Source of the DNA: Mycolicibacter senuensis
GTDB lineage: Bacteria > Actinomycetota > Actinomycetes > Mycobacteriales > Mycobacteriaceae
Reading direction: 5' to 3'
Assembly (NCBI RefSeq): GCF_002101885.1
Contig: NZ_LQPS01000043.1
Span: 248,001-312,000 of the forward strand
Length of the DNA: 64,000 nt
The number at the start of each line of letters is the position of its first letter. Position 1 is the first letter of the stretch. The notes under the pieces are model-generated. The model was not told the origin of the DNA. It did not search any database and saw only the letters and a list, made by a program, of their open reading frames with translations. Both the position numbers and the translations under genes were made by a program. Of the stretch, positions 25,948 through 34,462 are shown piece by piece.

Positions 25948-27080
25948 ACGCCGCCGACGCCACCGTGCGTGCCTGGGCCTACCTGTCCCGAGTCGCCGAA
26001 CCGCCGCGCCCGGATCTGGCCGCATTGGTCGCGCGGGTCGGTCCGGTGGAGGCGGCGGAGCGGATCCGGCGCGGCGCCGTCGAACCGAAACTGGCCGAAC
26101 ACACCGAGGCCAGACGACACATCGACTCCGCGGCCGAGGACCTGGAGTTGCTGTATCGCCGCGGCGGGCGGCTGATCACCCCCGATGACGAGGAATGGCC
26201 GCTGCTCGCGTTCGCCGCCTTCGACGGCGCCGCGGCCGCGAAGAAACCGGACTGCCGTGCACCGCTGGCGCTGTGGGCGGTAGGCCCGGCACGCCTTGAC
26301 GAGACCGCCGAACGCGCGACCGCGATCGTCGGGACGCGGGCGGCGACCGGCTACGGCGAGCTGGTGGCCGCGGACCTGGCCGCCGGGCTGGCCGAACGCG
26401 ACGTGGCCGTGGTGTCCGGCGGCGCCTACGGCATCGACGGCGCTGCTCACCGCGCCACCCTCGCCGCCGAGGGCACCACGGTGGCGGTGCTGGCCGGTGG
26501 TATCGACATCTGTTATCCGGCAGGGCATTCCGCGCTGCTGCACCGCATCGGTGGGCACGGGCTGCTGGTCACCGAATACCCGCCGGGTGTGCGACCGGCC
26601 CGCCACCGGTTTCTGACCCGCAACCGGCTGGTGGCGGTCCTGGCCGGGGCGACGGTGGTGGTGGAGGCGGGACTGCGCAGCGGCGCGGCGAACACCGCGG
26701 CATGGGCGCGGCTGCTGGGCCGGCCGGTGGCCGCGGTCCCGGGGCCGGTCACGAGTGCGGCCTCGGCCGGCTGTCACCGGTTGCTGCGCGGGGGCGCCGA
26801 AGTGGTCACCCGCGCCGACGAGGTGATCGAACTGGCCGGCCGGGTCGGGGAGCTGGCGGCCGACCCGCCACGACCGGCCGGCCCGCTGGACGGGCTCAGC
26901 GTCGCCGAACATCAGGTCTACGAGGCCTTACCGGGCCGCGGGGCCGCCACCGTCGATCAGGTCGCGGTCGCCTCCGGGCTGGCGCCGGCCCAGGTGTTCG
27001 GGCCGTTGGCGATGTTGGAGGTGGCCGGCCTGGTGGAGCGGCGTGACGGCAGCTGGGCGATAGTCCGCCCGAAGCGGTAG
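25944..27080 (+). CDS. dprA: DNA processing protein DprA
   Basis: 378 residues. Rossmann-like DprA domain (IVGTRAATGYGELVAADLA, then VVSGGAYGIDGAAHRATLAA, and later LVVVEA-type strand and SGAANTAAWA). It ends in a C-terminal winged helix (DQVAVASGLAPAQVFGPLAMLE). It loads RecA on single-stranded DNA during natural transformation elsewhere; the role in mycobacteria is uncertain. The start ATG overlaps the comM stop. Confidence 0.95.
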   Translation: MNAADATVRAWAYLSRVAEPPRPDLAALVARVGPVEAAERIRRGAVEPKLAEHTEARRHIDSAAEDLELLYRRGGRLITPDDEEWPLLAFAAFDGAAAAKKPDCRAPLALWAVGPARLDETAERATAIVGTRAATGYGELVAADLAAGLAERDVAVVSGGAYGIDGAAHRATLAAEGTTVAVLAGGIDICYPAGHSALLHRIGGHGLLVTEYPPGVRPARHRFLTRNRLVAVLAGATVVVEAGLRSGAANTAAWARLLGRPVAAVPGPVTSAASAGCHRLLRGGAEVVTRADEVIELAGRVGELAADPPRPAGPLDGLSVAEHQVYEALPGRGAATVDQVAVASGLAPAQVFGPLAMLEVAGLVERRDGSWAIVRPKR

Positions 27081-27120
27081 CTCGTATAGTCGGCCAAGGC
27101 AGCCGAGACGGGAGGGCAAC

Positions 27121-27978
27121 GTGGCAGGACGACCGGTTCACACCTTCGCGGTGGTCCGCACCGAAGAGCTCTCTGAGCACATGACACGGGTGGTCTTGGG
27201 CGGTGCCGGATATGACACCTTCCGCCCGAGCGAATTCACCGACTCCTACGTCAAGGTCGTCTTTGTACGCCACGACCTCGACGTCGCGGCACTACCGCAG
27301 CCGTTGACCCTGGACAGCTTCGACGCACTGCCGGACCAGGACCGCCCGGCGATCCGCACCCTGACGGTGCGGCGCGCCGATCCGGTCGCCCGCGAGATCA
27401 TCATCGATGTCTCGGTGCATGGCGACCACGGCGTCGTCGGTCCGTGGGCCACCGCCGCCCAGCCCGGCCAGCCGGTCTACCTGATGGGGCCCAACGGCGC
27501 CTATGCGCCCGACCCTTCAGCCGACTGGCACCTGTTGGCCGGTGACGAGAGCGCGCTGCCGGCGATCTCGGCGGCCCTGGAGGCACTCCCGGCCGGCGCC
27601 GTGGGCAAGGCCTTCATCGAGGTCGCCGGACCGGAGGATGAGATGGCACTCGCCGCGCCGTCAGGGGTGCAGCTGAACTGGCTGCACCGCGGCGGCCGCG
27701 CCGATCTGGTCGGGCAGGACCGGGCCGGCGACAATGCCCCGCTGGTCGAGGCGGTCACCACCACGCTGTGGCTGCCGGGCCAGGTTCAGGTGTTCATCCA
27801 CGGCGAGGCCCAGGCCGTCATGCACAACCTGCGGCCCTACATCCGGAAAGAGCGCGGTGTGTCGGCCAAGTGGGCGTCGATCTCGGGCTACTGGCGGCGT
27901 GGCCGCACCGAAGAGACCTTCCGGCAATGGAAGAAAGAACTCGCCCGCAAAGAAGCGGCCGAGACTGCGGCAGACTAG
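27121..27978 (+). CDS. viuB: Siderophore-interacting protein (ViuB-like flavin reductase)
   Basis: 285 residues of the SIP/ViuB family, Rv2895c equivalent. The N-terminal FAD-binding barrel contains RTLTVRRADPVAREIIIDV, and the NAD(P)H-like domain contains LLAGDESALPAIS. The C-terminal ISGYWRRGRTEE is a family hallmark. It releases iron by reducing ferric siderophores in the cytoplasm. No siderophore synthesis genes or IdeR box were seen nearby. Confidence 0.9.
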   Translation: MAGRPVHTFAVVRTEELSEHMTRVVLGGAGYDTFRPSEFTDSYVKVVFVRHDLDVAALPQPLTLDSFDALPDQDRPAIRTLTVRRADPVAREIIIDVSVHGDHGVVGPWATAAQPGQPVYLMGPNGAYAPDPSADWHLLAGDESALPAISAALEALPAGAVGKAFIEVAGPEDEMALAAPSGVQLNWLHRGGRADLVGQDRAGDNAPLVEAVTTTLWLPGQVQVFIHGEAQAVMHNLRPYIRKERGVSAKWASISGYWRRGRTEETFRQWKKELARKEAAETAAD

Positions 27979-27982
27979 CGGC

Positions 27983-29143
27983 ATGGCGTTCGGCGACTAC
28001 CAGTTCGAGATCTACCTGCAGGGCCTGGCCGGGGTGGTGCCCGCGCTGCCGATGACCTACACCGAGTTGGAGGCCAAAGCCGCTGCCGCGCTTTCCCCGT
28101 CGGTGTGGTCCTATGTGGCCGGCGGGGCCGGCGACGAGCGCACCCAGCGGGCCAATGTCGCGGCTTTCGACGGCTGGGGGCTCATTCCACGGATGTTCGT
28201 CGGCGCCACCGAACGCGATTTGTCGATCGAACTGTTCGGGTTGCGCCTGCCCGCACCGATCTTCATGGCGCCGATCGGCGTCATCGGCATCTGCGCCCAA
28301 GACGGCCACGGCGACCTGGCGAGCGCCCGGGCCGCGGCGGCCACCGGCATCCCGCTGATGGTCTCCACCCTCACTGCCGACCCCCTGGAGGACGTCGCCG
28401 CCGAATTCGGCGACACACCGGGGTTCTTCCAGCTCTACACACCCAAGAACCGGGACCTGGCCGCCAGCCTGGTGCACCGTGCCGAGGCGGCCGGCTACCG
28501 GGCGATCGTCGTCACGCTGGACACCTGGGTCCCGGGCTGGCGTCCCCGCGACCTGGCGACCTCGAACTTCCCCCAGCTGCGCGGGCACTGCCTGTCCAAC
28601 TATTTCTCCGACCCGGTGTTCCGGGCCGGGCTGGCCCAGCCGCCCGAGGAGAACCCGCAGGCCGCCGTGCTGTCCTGGGTGCAGACCTTTGGCAACCCGC
28701 TGACCTGGGACGACCTGCCGTGGCTGCGGTCGTTGACCGACCTGCCGCTGATCGTCAAGGGGATCTGTCACCCCGACGACGCACGGCGCGCCAAAGACGG
28801 CGGCGTCGACGGCATCTACTGCTCCACCCACGGTGGGCGCCAGGCCAACGGCGGGCTGCCGGCGCTGGACTGCCTGCCTGATGTGGTGGCGGCCGCCGAC
28901 GGGCTGCCGGTGCTGTTCGACTCGGGCGTCCGTACCGGCGCCGACATCATCAAGGCGTTGGCGTTGGGCGCGACCGCGGTGGGAATCGGCCGGCCCTACG
29001 CCTACGGGCTGGCGCTGGGCGGCGTCGACGGGATCGTGCACGTCCTGCGTTCGCTGCTGGCCGAAGCCGACCTGATCATGGCGGTCGACGGCTATCCATC
29101 ACGGCTTGATCTCACCCCGGATACGCTGCGGCGCGTCACCTGA
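27983..29143 (+). CDS. FMN-dependent alpha-hydroxy-acid oxidase (lactate 2-monooxygenase-like)
   Basis: 386 residues. TIM-barrel flavoenzyme with FMN-site segments (APIFMAPIGVIGI, then LIVKGICHPDDARRA) and the catalytic His of CSTHGGRQ, followed by the phosphate-binding FDSGVRTGADIIKALALGA. Length and N terminus (FGDYQFEIYLQGLAGVVPALP) match the lactate 2-monooxygenase group known from M. smegmatis, which converts lactate to acetate and CO2. It starts 4 nt after the viuB stop. Not part of this position in H37Rv, so an accessory gene. Confidence 0.87.
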   Translation: MAFGDYQFEIYLQGLAGVVPALPMTYTELEAKAAAALSPSVWSYVAGGAGDERTQRANVAAFDGWGLIPRMFVGATERDLSIELFGLRLPAPIFMAPIGVIGICAQDGHGDLASARAAAATGIPLMVSTLTADPLEDVAAEFGDTPGFFQLYTPKNRDLAASLVHRAEAAGYRAIVVTLDTWVPGWRPRDLATSNFPQLRGHCLSNYFSDPVFRAGLAQPPEENPQAAVLSWVQTFGNPLTWDDLPWLRSLTDLPLIVKGICHPDDARRAKDGGVDGIYCSTHGGRQANGGLPALDCLPDVVAAADGLPVLFDSGVRTGADIIKALALGATAVGIGRPYAYGLALGGVDGIVHVLRSLLAEADLIMAVDGYPSRLDLTPDTLRRVT

Positions 29144-29175
29144 GCCGATGACCGGCCTCTGCGACCGTAAGTCGT

Positions 29176-30075
29176 GTGGACGCGATTCTCGAGGAGTTCG
29201 ACGAGCATCTGGCGCTGGAGCGGGGGCGGTCCGAACACACCCGCCGGGCCTATCTGGGTGACCTGCGGTCGCTGTTCGCGTTCCTCGCCGAGCGCGGCCA
29301 CAGCGGCATCGGCGGTCTGAGCCTGCCGCTGTTGCGCAGTTGGCTGGCCGAACAGGCCGGCGCCGGTGCGGCGCGCAGCACGCTGGCACGGCGCACCTCG
29401 ACGGTCAAGACCTTCACCGCCTGGGCGGCCCGGCGCGGCCTGCTGGCATCGGATCCCGGTGCGCGCCTGCAGCTGCCGAAGTCGCACCGCATACTGCCCG
29501 CGGTACTGCGCGAAGACCAGGCGCACGACATCATGCTCGCCGCGAAATCCGGTGCAGAGCAAAATGATCCGATTGCATTGCGGGACCGGCTGATCGCCGA
29601 GATGCTTTACGCCACCGCGGTGCGGGTCAGCGAACTGTGTGGGCTCGACGTCGACGACGCGGACGTCTCACGCCGGCTGCTGCGGGTGCTCGGCAAGGGC
29701 AACAAACAGCGGACGGTGCCGTTCGGCGAGCCCGCCGCCGAGGCGTTGCAGGCCTGGCTGGCCCGGGGCCGCCCACTGCTCGCGACGGCGGAATCCGGCC
29801 CGGCCCTGCTGCTCGGCGCCCGCGGTGGTCGGCTGGACCCGCGGCAGGCCCGCACCGTGGTGCACCAGACCGTCGCCGCGGTCGGCGGCGCCCCCGACAT
29901 GGGGCCGCACGGGCTGCGCCACACCGCGGCCACCCATCTGTTGGAGGGCGGCGCGGACCTGCGCATCGTGCAGGAACTGCTCGGCCACTCCAGCCTGGCC
30001 ACCACGCAGCTCTACACCCACGTCACGGTCGCCCGACTGCGCGCGGTGCACGATCTGGCCCACCCCCGGGCCTAA
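29176..30075 (+). CDS. xerC: Tyrosine recombinase XerC
   Basis: 299-residue site-specific recombinase that resolves chromosome dimers with XerD. The SAM-like N-terminal domain is followed by a catalytic domain with the full set R150, K174, H245, R248, H271 and nucleophile Y280 (QLYTHV). GTG start. Housekeeping location (Rv2894c), not a sign of an integrated element. Its TAA stop overlaps the stop of the convergent M23 gene. Confidence 0.95.
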   Translation: MDAILEEFDEHLALERGRSEHTRRAYLGDLRSLFAFLAERGHSGIGGLSLPLLRSWLAEQAGAGAARSTLARRTSTVKTFTAWAARRGLLASDPGARLQLPKSHRILPAVLREDQAHDIMLAAKSGAEQNDPIALRDRLIAEMLYATAVRVSELCGLDVDDADVSRRLLRVLGKGNKQRTVPFGEPAAEALQAWLARGRPLLATAESGPALLLGARGGRLDPRQARTVVHQTVAAVGGAPDMGPHGLRHTAATHLLEGGADLRIVQELLGHSSLATTQLYTHVTVARLRAVHDLAHPRA

Positions 30076-30560
30076 CCGACCGGTTTGAGCCGGATCGGCG
30101 TCGAAGCCAGCAGCCCCAGCGGATCGACGTAATCGGCGCGCGAAGCCGGGCCCCACATCGCCCCCCAGTGCAGGCATGCCGCGGCACCACAGTCCGGATG
30201 CCCGGGCTCCAGGACACCGATCACCGTCGCGGCCGTCACCCGCTGACCCGGGCGCACCAGGGCCCGCACCGGCTGATAACTGGTGCGCAACCCGCCCGGA
30301 TGGGCCAGCGAGACCACCGGCGCGCCGCCGGCCGGCGCGGCGAACACCACCGTCGCCACTCCCGCCGCATACACCTGCTGGCCCGCGACACCGGCCAGAT
30401 CCACCCCCCGATGCCCGCGCTGCCAATCCGGGCGCGGCGCATCGAATCCGCGCACCACCGCCGGGCGCGGGCGCAGCGGCCAGTCCAGCCGGAACTCTTC
30501 GGCGTGCGCCGGGGCGGCCGCCAGCAGGCTTGCGACCAGGAGCAACGCCGTGAACCGCAC
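30072..30560 (-). CDS. Secreted M23-family peptidase
   Basis: 162 residues: a signal peptide (1-20, ending AHA) and an LytM/M23 domain. HRGVDL supplies the His/Asp pair of the zinc site and LHWGAMWG the second His motif. It is probably a peptidoglycan endopeptidase or a cell-wall binding relative. Equivalent to Rv2891. Divergent from rpsB. Confidence 0.88.
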   Translation of the reverse strand: MRFTALLLVASLLAAAPAHAEEFRLDWPLRPRPAVVRGFDAPRPDWQRGHRGVDLAGVAGQQVYAAGVATVVFAAPAGGAPVVSLAHPGGLRTSYQPVRALVRPGQRVTAATVIGVLEPGHPDCGAAACLHWGAMWGPASRADYVDPLGLLASTPIRLKPVG

Positions 30561-30793
30561 CCGGCCAGTTCACCCCGGCGGACCCGAAACCGGCCAGTCA
30601 CCGCTGTGGACAAAGCACCTGTTCGGAGCGTGTAAACTCATTTGCGCAGTTCGCGTATGCGGGCTGACTTCGCGTGTCTGCAGCACAACGCAGATGCCGA
30701 CGGTCCCCGAGAGGGGTTCGGCATCTCAGCAGGCACCAGGGCCCGGCCTCACCCGACGCCGGGCGGCAACCGACAAAAAGGATATGGCCAACC
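30561..30793 (+). promoter_or_regulatory. rpsB promoter and leader region
   Basis: 233-nt gap with no gene. GTGTAAACT (near 30631-30638) is the best -10-like sequence, but no well-spaced -35 box was found (TGGACA at 30607-30612 is 20 nt away). A hairpin is present at 30693-30725: GATGCCGA pairs with TCGGCATC, with CCCC/GGGG stacked inside around a GAGA loop. AAAAGGA near 30777-30783 is the probable ribosome binding site. A long structured leader fits feedback control of rpsB by S2, known in other bacteria; inference here. Confidence 0.5.
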
Positions 30794-31633
30794 ATGGCTG
30801 TTGTAACCATGAAGCAGCTGCTCGACAGCGGCACCCACTTCGGGCATCAGACCCGTCGCTGGAACCCCAAGATGAAGCGGTTCATCTTCACCGACCGCAA
30901 CGGCATCTACATCATCGACCTGCAGCAGACGCTGACGTTCATCGACAAGGCGTACGAGTTCGTCAAGGAGACCGTCGCCCACGGCGGGTCCATCATGTTC
31001 GTCGGCACCAAGAAGCAGGCGCAGGAGTCGGTCGCGGCCGAGGCCACCCGGGTCGGCATGCCGTATGTCAACCAGCGCTGGCTGGGCGGGATGCTCACCA
31101 ACTTCTCCACCGTGCACAAGCGGCTGCAGCGCCTCAAGGAACTCGAGGCCATGGAGCAGACCGGCGGCTTCGAGGGACGCACCAAGAAGGAAATCTTGAT
31201 GCTGACCCGCGAGAAGAACAAGCTGGAGCGCAGCCTCGGCGGTATCCGCGACATGGCCAAGGTGCCGTCGGCCGTCTGGGTCGTCGACACCAACAAGGAG
31301 CACATCGCCGTCGGCGAGGCGCGCAAGCTGGGCATCCCGGTCATCGCGATCCTCGACACCAACTGCGACCCCGACCTGGTCGACTACCCGATCCCGGGCA
31401 ATGACGACGCGATCCGCTCGGCGGCGCTGCTGACCAAGGTGATCGCGTCCGCGGTGGCCGAGGGCCTGCAGGCCCGCGCCGGCCAGGGCAACGGCGAGGG
31501 CAAGGCGGAAGCCGATGCGGTCGAGCCGCTGGCCGAGTGGGAGCAGGAGCTGCTGGCCTCGGCGACGACTACGGCCGCCACCTCGGCCCCCGAGGCGCCG
31601 GCCGCTACCGACACCACCACCGACGCATCGTAG
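30794..31633 (+). CDS. rpsB: 30S ribosomal protein uS2
   Basis: 279 residues. The core is classical S2 (MAVVTMKQLLDSGTHFGHQTRRWNPKM) and the C-terminal tail after about residue 235 is Ala/Glu/Thr-rich, as in actinobacteria. Forms an operon with tsf, which follows after 15 nt. A start upstream would add a non-conserved extension; the ATG at 30794 matches the family. Confidence 0.98.
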   Translation: MAVVTMKQLLDSGTHFGHQTRRWNPKMKRFIFTDRNGIYIIDLQQTLTFIDKAYEFVKETVAHGGSIMFVGTKKQAQESVAAEATRVGMPYVNQRWLGGMLTNFSTVHKRLQRLKELEAMEQTGGFEGRTKKEILMLTREKNKLERSLGGIRDMAKVPSAVWVVDTNKEHIAVGEARKLGIPVIAILDTNCDPDLVDYPIPGNDDAIRSAALLTKVIASAVAEGLQARAGQGNGEGKAEADAVEPLAEWEQELLASATTTAATSAPEAPAATDTTTDAS

Positions 31634-31648
31634 GAAAGGCACACCACA

Positions 31649-32476
31649 GTGGCGAACTACACCGCTGCCGACGTCAAGCGGCTTCGGGACCTCACCGGCG
31701 CAGGCATGATGGACTGCAAGAACGCGCTGGCCGAGAGTGACGGCGACTTCGACAAGTCCGTCGAGTTGCTGCGGATCAAGGGCGCCAAGGACGTCGGCAA
31801 GCGCGCCGAGCGTGCCACCGCCGAAGGGCTGGTCGCCGCCAAGGGCGGTGCGTTGATCGAGCTGAACTCCGAGACGGACTTCGTCGCCAAGAACGACGAG
31901 TTCAAGGCACTCGCCGACGAGGTCGTCACCGCCGCCGCGGCGGCCAAGACCTCCGACGTCGAGGAGCTCAAGAACGCCAAGATCGGGGACCGCACGGTCG
32001 GGGAGGCCGTCGAGGCGCTGTCGGCCAAGATCGGCGAGAAGCTGGAGCTGCGCCGGGTCGCCTACTTCGACGGCACCGTGGAGACCTACCTGCACAAGCG
32101 GGCCTCCGACCTGCCGCCGGCGGTGGGTGTCCTGGTCGAGTACGAGCCGGGGACCGGGTCGGAGGGCGCTGCGGCGGCCCACGCGGTGGCGCTGCAGGTA
32201 GCCGCGCTCAAGGCCAAGTACCTGACCCGGGACGACGTGCCCGCCGACTTGGTGGCCAACGAGCGGCGCATCGCCGAGGAGACCGCCAAGGAGGAGGGCA
32301 AGCCCGAGGCTGCCCTGCCCAAGATCGTCGAGGGCCGGGTCACCGGCTTCTTCAAGGACGTCGTGCTGCTGGAGCAGTCGTCGGTGTCGGACTCGAAGAA
32401 GACGGTCAAGGCGCTGCTCGACGAGGCCGGTGTGACCGTGACCCGCTTCGCGCGCTTCGAGGTCGGCCAGGCCTAG
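31649..32476 (+). CDS. tsf: Elongation factor Ts
   Basis: 275 residues; nucleotide exchange factor for EF-Tu. N-terminal UBA-like domain MANYTAADVKRLRDLTGAGMM-type segment, then the dimerisation and core domains with SETDFVAKNDEF. GTG start with AGGAAAGG upstream. A strong hairpin terminator follows the stop. Confidence 0.98.
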   Translation: MANYTAADVKRLRDLTGAGMMDCKNALAESDGDFDKSVELLRIKGAKDVGKRAERATAEGLVAAKGGALIELNSETDFVAKNDEFKALADEVVTAAAAAKTSDVEELKNAKIGDRTVGEAVEALSAKIGEKLELRRVAYFDGTVETYLHKRASDLPPAVGVLVEYEPGTGSEGAAAAHAVALQVAALKAKYLTRDDVPADLVANERRIAEETAKEEGKPEAALPKIVEGRVTGFFKDVVLLEQSSVSDSKKTVKALLDEAGVTVTRFARFEVGQA

Positions 32477-32492
32477 ATCCCTTCGTTCGAGC

Positions 32493-32532
32493 GAATCGCC
32501 GCCGCGGCGCCCACGGGCAGCGGCGGCGATTC
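32493..32532 (+). terminator. Terminator after rpsB-tsf
   Basis: GAATCGCCGCCG at 32493-32504 pairs perfectly with CGGCGGCGATTC at 32521-32532. Inside the loop GCCC/GGGC can form a second stacked stem. It begins 17 nt after the tsf stop; a short TCTCGTT follows rather than a U run. It argues against translation of the amidase from the in-frame TTG at 32543, right after the hairpin. Confidence 0.78.
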
Positions 32533-32590
32533 TCGTTCGGGCTTGACTACCCGGGATGAAGCTCGGCCGTCGTCGGCTAATGTCACCGAC

Positions 32591-34000
32591 ATGCGATATG
32601 TGCACGCCTTCGGTGACGACGCACTCGGCGACTCCGACGCGGTCGGCCTGGTCGAGCGGATCCGGTCGGGCGACGTGTCGCCCGCCGAGCTCGTCGAAGC
32701 TGCGATCGCGCGCGCCGAGGCGGTCAACCCGCAGCTGAACGGGCTGGCCTATCGCGCCTTCGACCGCGCTCGGGCCGAGGCGGCGGCACCGCGGCCGGGC
32801 TACTTCGGTGGCGTTCCGACATTCGTCAAGGACAACGTCGACGTCGCCGGGATGCCGACCATGCAGGGCACCGACGCGTGGCAGCCGCGCGCCGCGGCCG
32901 CCGACGGGGACTTCGCCCGGCTGTACCTGAACACCGGGCTCGTCGCGCTGGGCAAGACCCAGCTCAGCGAGTTCGGGTTCAGCGCGGCCGCCGAGCACCC
33001 GCGGCTGGGCGCGGTCCGCAACCCGTGGAATACCGATCACACCGCGGGGGCGTCGTCGTCGGGCTCGGCGGCGTTCGTCGCGGCCGGGGTGGTGCCGATC
33101 TCGCACGCCAACGACGGCGGCGGCTCCATCCGGATCCCGGCGGCGTGCAACGGGCTGGTCGGCCTCAAACCGTCACGGGGCCGGCTGCCACTGGACAAGG
33201 ATATGCGTGCCATGCCGGTGCGCATCGTCTACAACGGGGTGGTCACCCGCTCGGTGCGCGACACCGCGGCGTTCTACGCCGAAGCCGAACGGATCTGGCG
33301 CAACGGCAAGCTTCCGCCGGTCGGTGACGTCCGGGGCCCGGGCGCGCAGCGGCTCCGGATCGCGGTGGTCACCCAGTCGATCGCGCGCGAGATCTCCACC
33401 GAGATGCGTGAGCTGACCCTCAAGACCGCCGCATTGCTCGAGGAACTCGGCCATCACGTCGACTACCTGGACCGACCGCCGGTGCCGGCGCGCTTCGCCG
33501 ACGACTTCCTGCTCTACTGGGCGTTGTTGGCCACCGCGTTGGTACGGGGCGGGCGGCGGATGTTCGGGCCGAGCTTCGACCGCAGCCGGCTGGACAGCTT
33601 GACGCTGGGGCTGGATCGCCACGCCACCCGGCGGCTGCACAAGCTGCCGCTGGTGATCGCCCGGTTGGCGGGCGTGCGCCGCCATACCGAGCGGATGTTC
33701 CGCGACTACGACGTCGCTCTCACCCCGACGCTGGCCCATGACACGCCACCGGTCGGCCACCTGGACCCCACCGCCGGCTACGAGCAGGTCATCGAACGGC
33801 TGATGGACTGGGTGGCGTTCACCCCATTGCAGAACGTCACCGGTGATCCGGCGATCTCGTTGCCGCTGGCCGAATCCGCGGCCGGACTGCCGGTGGGCAT
33901 GATGTTCAGCGCCCACCTCGGCCAGGACGCCCGGCTGCTGGAATTGGCCTACGAGCTGGAGGCGGCGAAGCCCTGGCCGACCATCACCGGCCCGCGCTGA
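32591..34000 (+). CDS. amiC: Amidase (amidase signature family)
   Basis: 469 residues, AmiC (Rv2888c) equivalent. The Ser-Ser-Lys triad is visible as K80 in FVKDNVDV, the cis-Ser in TAGASSSGSAA, and nucleophile S179 in DGGGSIRIPA. It hydrolyses amides to acid plus ammonia. In M. tuberculosis AmiC activates some amide prodrugs and is repressed by the neighbouring MarR protein Rv2887. Here marR is convergent, 4 nt from the stop. Start chosen at ATG 32591. Confidence 0.9.
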   Translation: MRYVHAFGDDALGDSDAVGLVERIRSGDVSPAELVEAAIARAEAVNPQLNGLAYRAFDRARAEAAAPRPGYFGGVPTFVKDNVDVAGMPTMQGTDAWQPRAAAADGDFARLYLNTGLVALGKTQLSEFGFSAAAEHPRLGAVRNPWNTDHTAGASSSGSAAFVAAGVVPISHANDGGGSIRIPAACNGLVGLKPSRGRLPLDKDMRAMPVRIVYNGVVTRSVRDTAAFYAEAERIWRNGKLPPVGDVRGPGAQRLRIAVVTQSIAREISTEMRELTLKTAALLEELGHHVDYLDRPPVPARFADDFLLYWALLATALVRGGRRMFGPSFDRSRLDSLTLGLDRHATRRLHKLPLVIARLAGVRRHTERMFRDYDVALTPTLAHDTPPVGHLDPTAGYEQVIERLMDWVAFTPLQNVTGDPAISLPLAESAAGLPVGMMFSAHLGQDARLLELAYELEAAKPWPTITGPR

Positions 34001-34003
34001 GCC

Positions 34004-34423
34004 TCACTCCGCACCGATCCGTTCCAGCATCTGCCGGAACTGTTGTTGTTCGGCCGCGCTCAGCGCGGCCAGCACCCGGCCGTCGGCGACGCGCACCGCG
34101 TCCTCGGCGCGGGTCAGCAACTCCCGGCCGGGGTCGGTCAGCGTCGCCGGCAGCGCCCGCCCGGACGGCACCGATTGTGGCCGGCTCACCGCGCCCCGGT
34201 TCTGCAGCCGGTGCAGCACGGTGTTCATGGCTTGCGGTGTGACGCTGGTGTACCGGGCCAACTCGGCACTGGACAATCCCGGGTGCTGGGAAAGCACTCG
34301 CATGCAGACGAATTCGGGCAATGTCAGCCCCAACGGTCCGAGCACCGCGGACACCTGTGGGCGCAGCGCCGAGCTGACGCGGTAGAGCAGATAACCCAGC
34401 GGAGCGTCGTTCACGTCACCCAT
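34004..34423 (-). CDS. MarR-family regulator
   Basis: 139 residues with the winged-helix core SSAELARYTSVTPQAMNTVLHRLQNRG and the wing region SVPSGRALPATLT. Rv2887 equivalent. It lies 39 nt downstream of the last gene of the hydrogenase-like operon and in the same direction, so it may be read from that transcript as well as its own promoter. An AAGATCTT palindrome sits in the short gap upstream. Confidence 0.9.
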   Translation of the reverse strand: MGDVNDAPLGYLLYRVSSALRPQVSAVLGPLGLTLPEFVCMRVLSQHPGLSSAELARYTSVTPQAMNTVLHRLQNRGAVSRPQSVPSGRALPATLTDPGRELLTRAEDAVRVADGRVLAALSAAEQQQFRQMLERIGAE

Positions 34424-34462
34424 ATCAAAGATCTTGACATACGGGGTGGTTACGGTGAGGCG

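Noticed and set aside
29176..30075. Integrase marking a mobile element
   Set aside because: All features and neighbours fit housekeeping XerC in its conserved mycobacterial location; no attachment site or phage genes are nearby.
32543..32590. Earlier TTG start of the amidase
   Set aside because: It lies directly after the tsf terminator hairpin with no ribosome binding site, and the added residues are not conserved.
30749..33106. Open frame of 785 codons on the minus strand opposite rpsB, tsf and the amidase
   Set aside because: Its translation is Gly/Arg/Leu-rich without family motifs and it lies opposite three certain genes; such shadows are expected in high-GC DNA.
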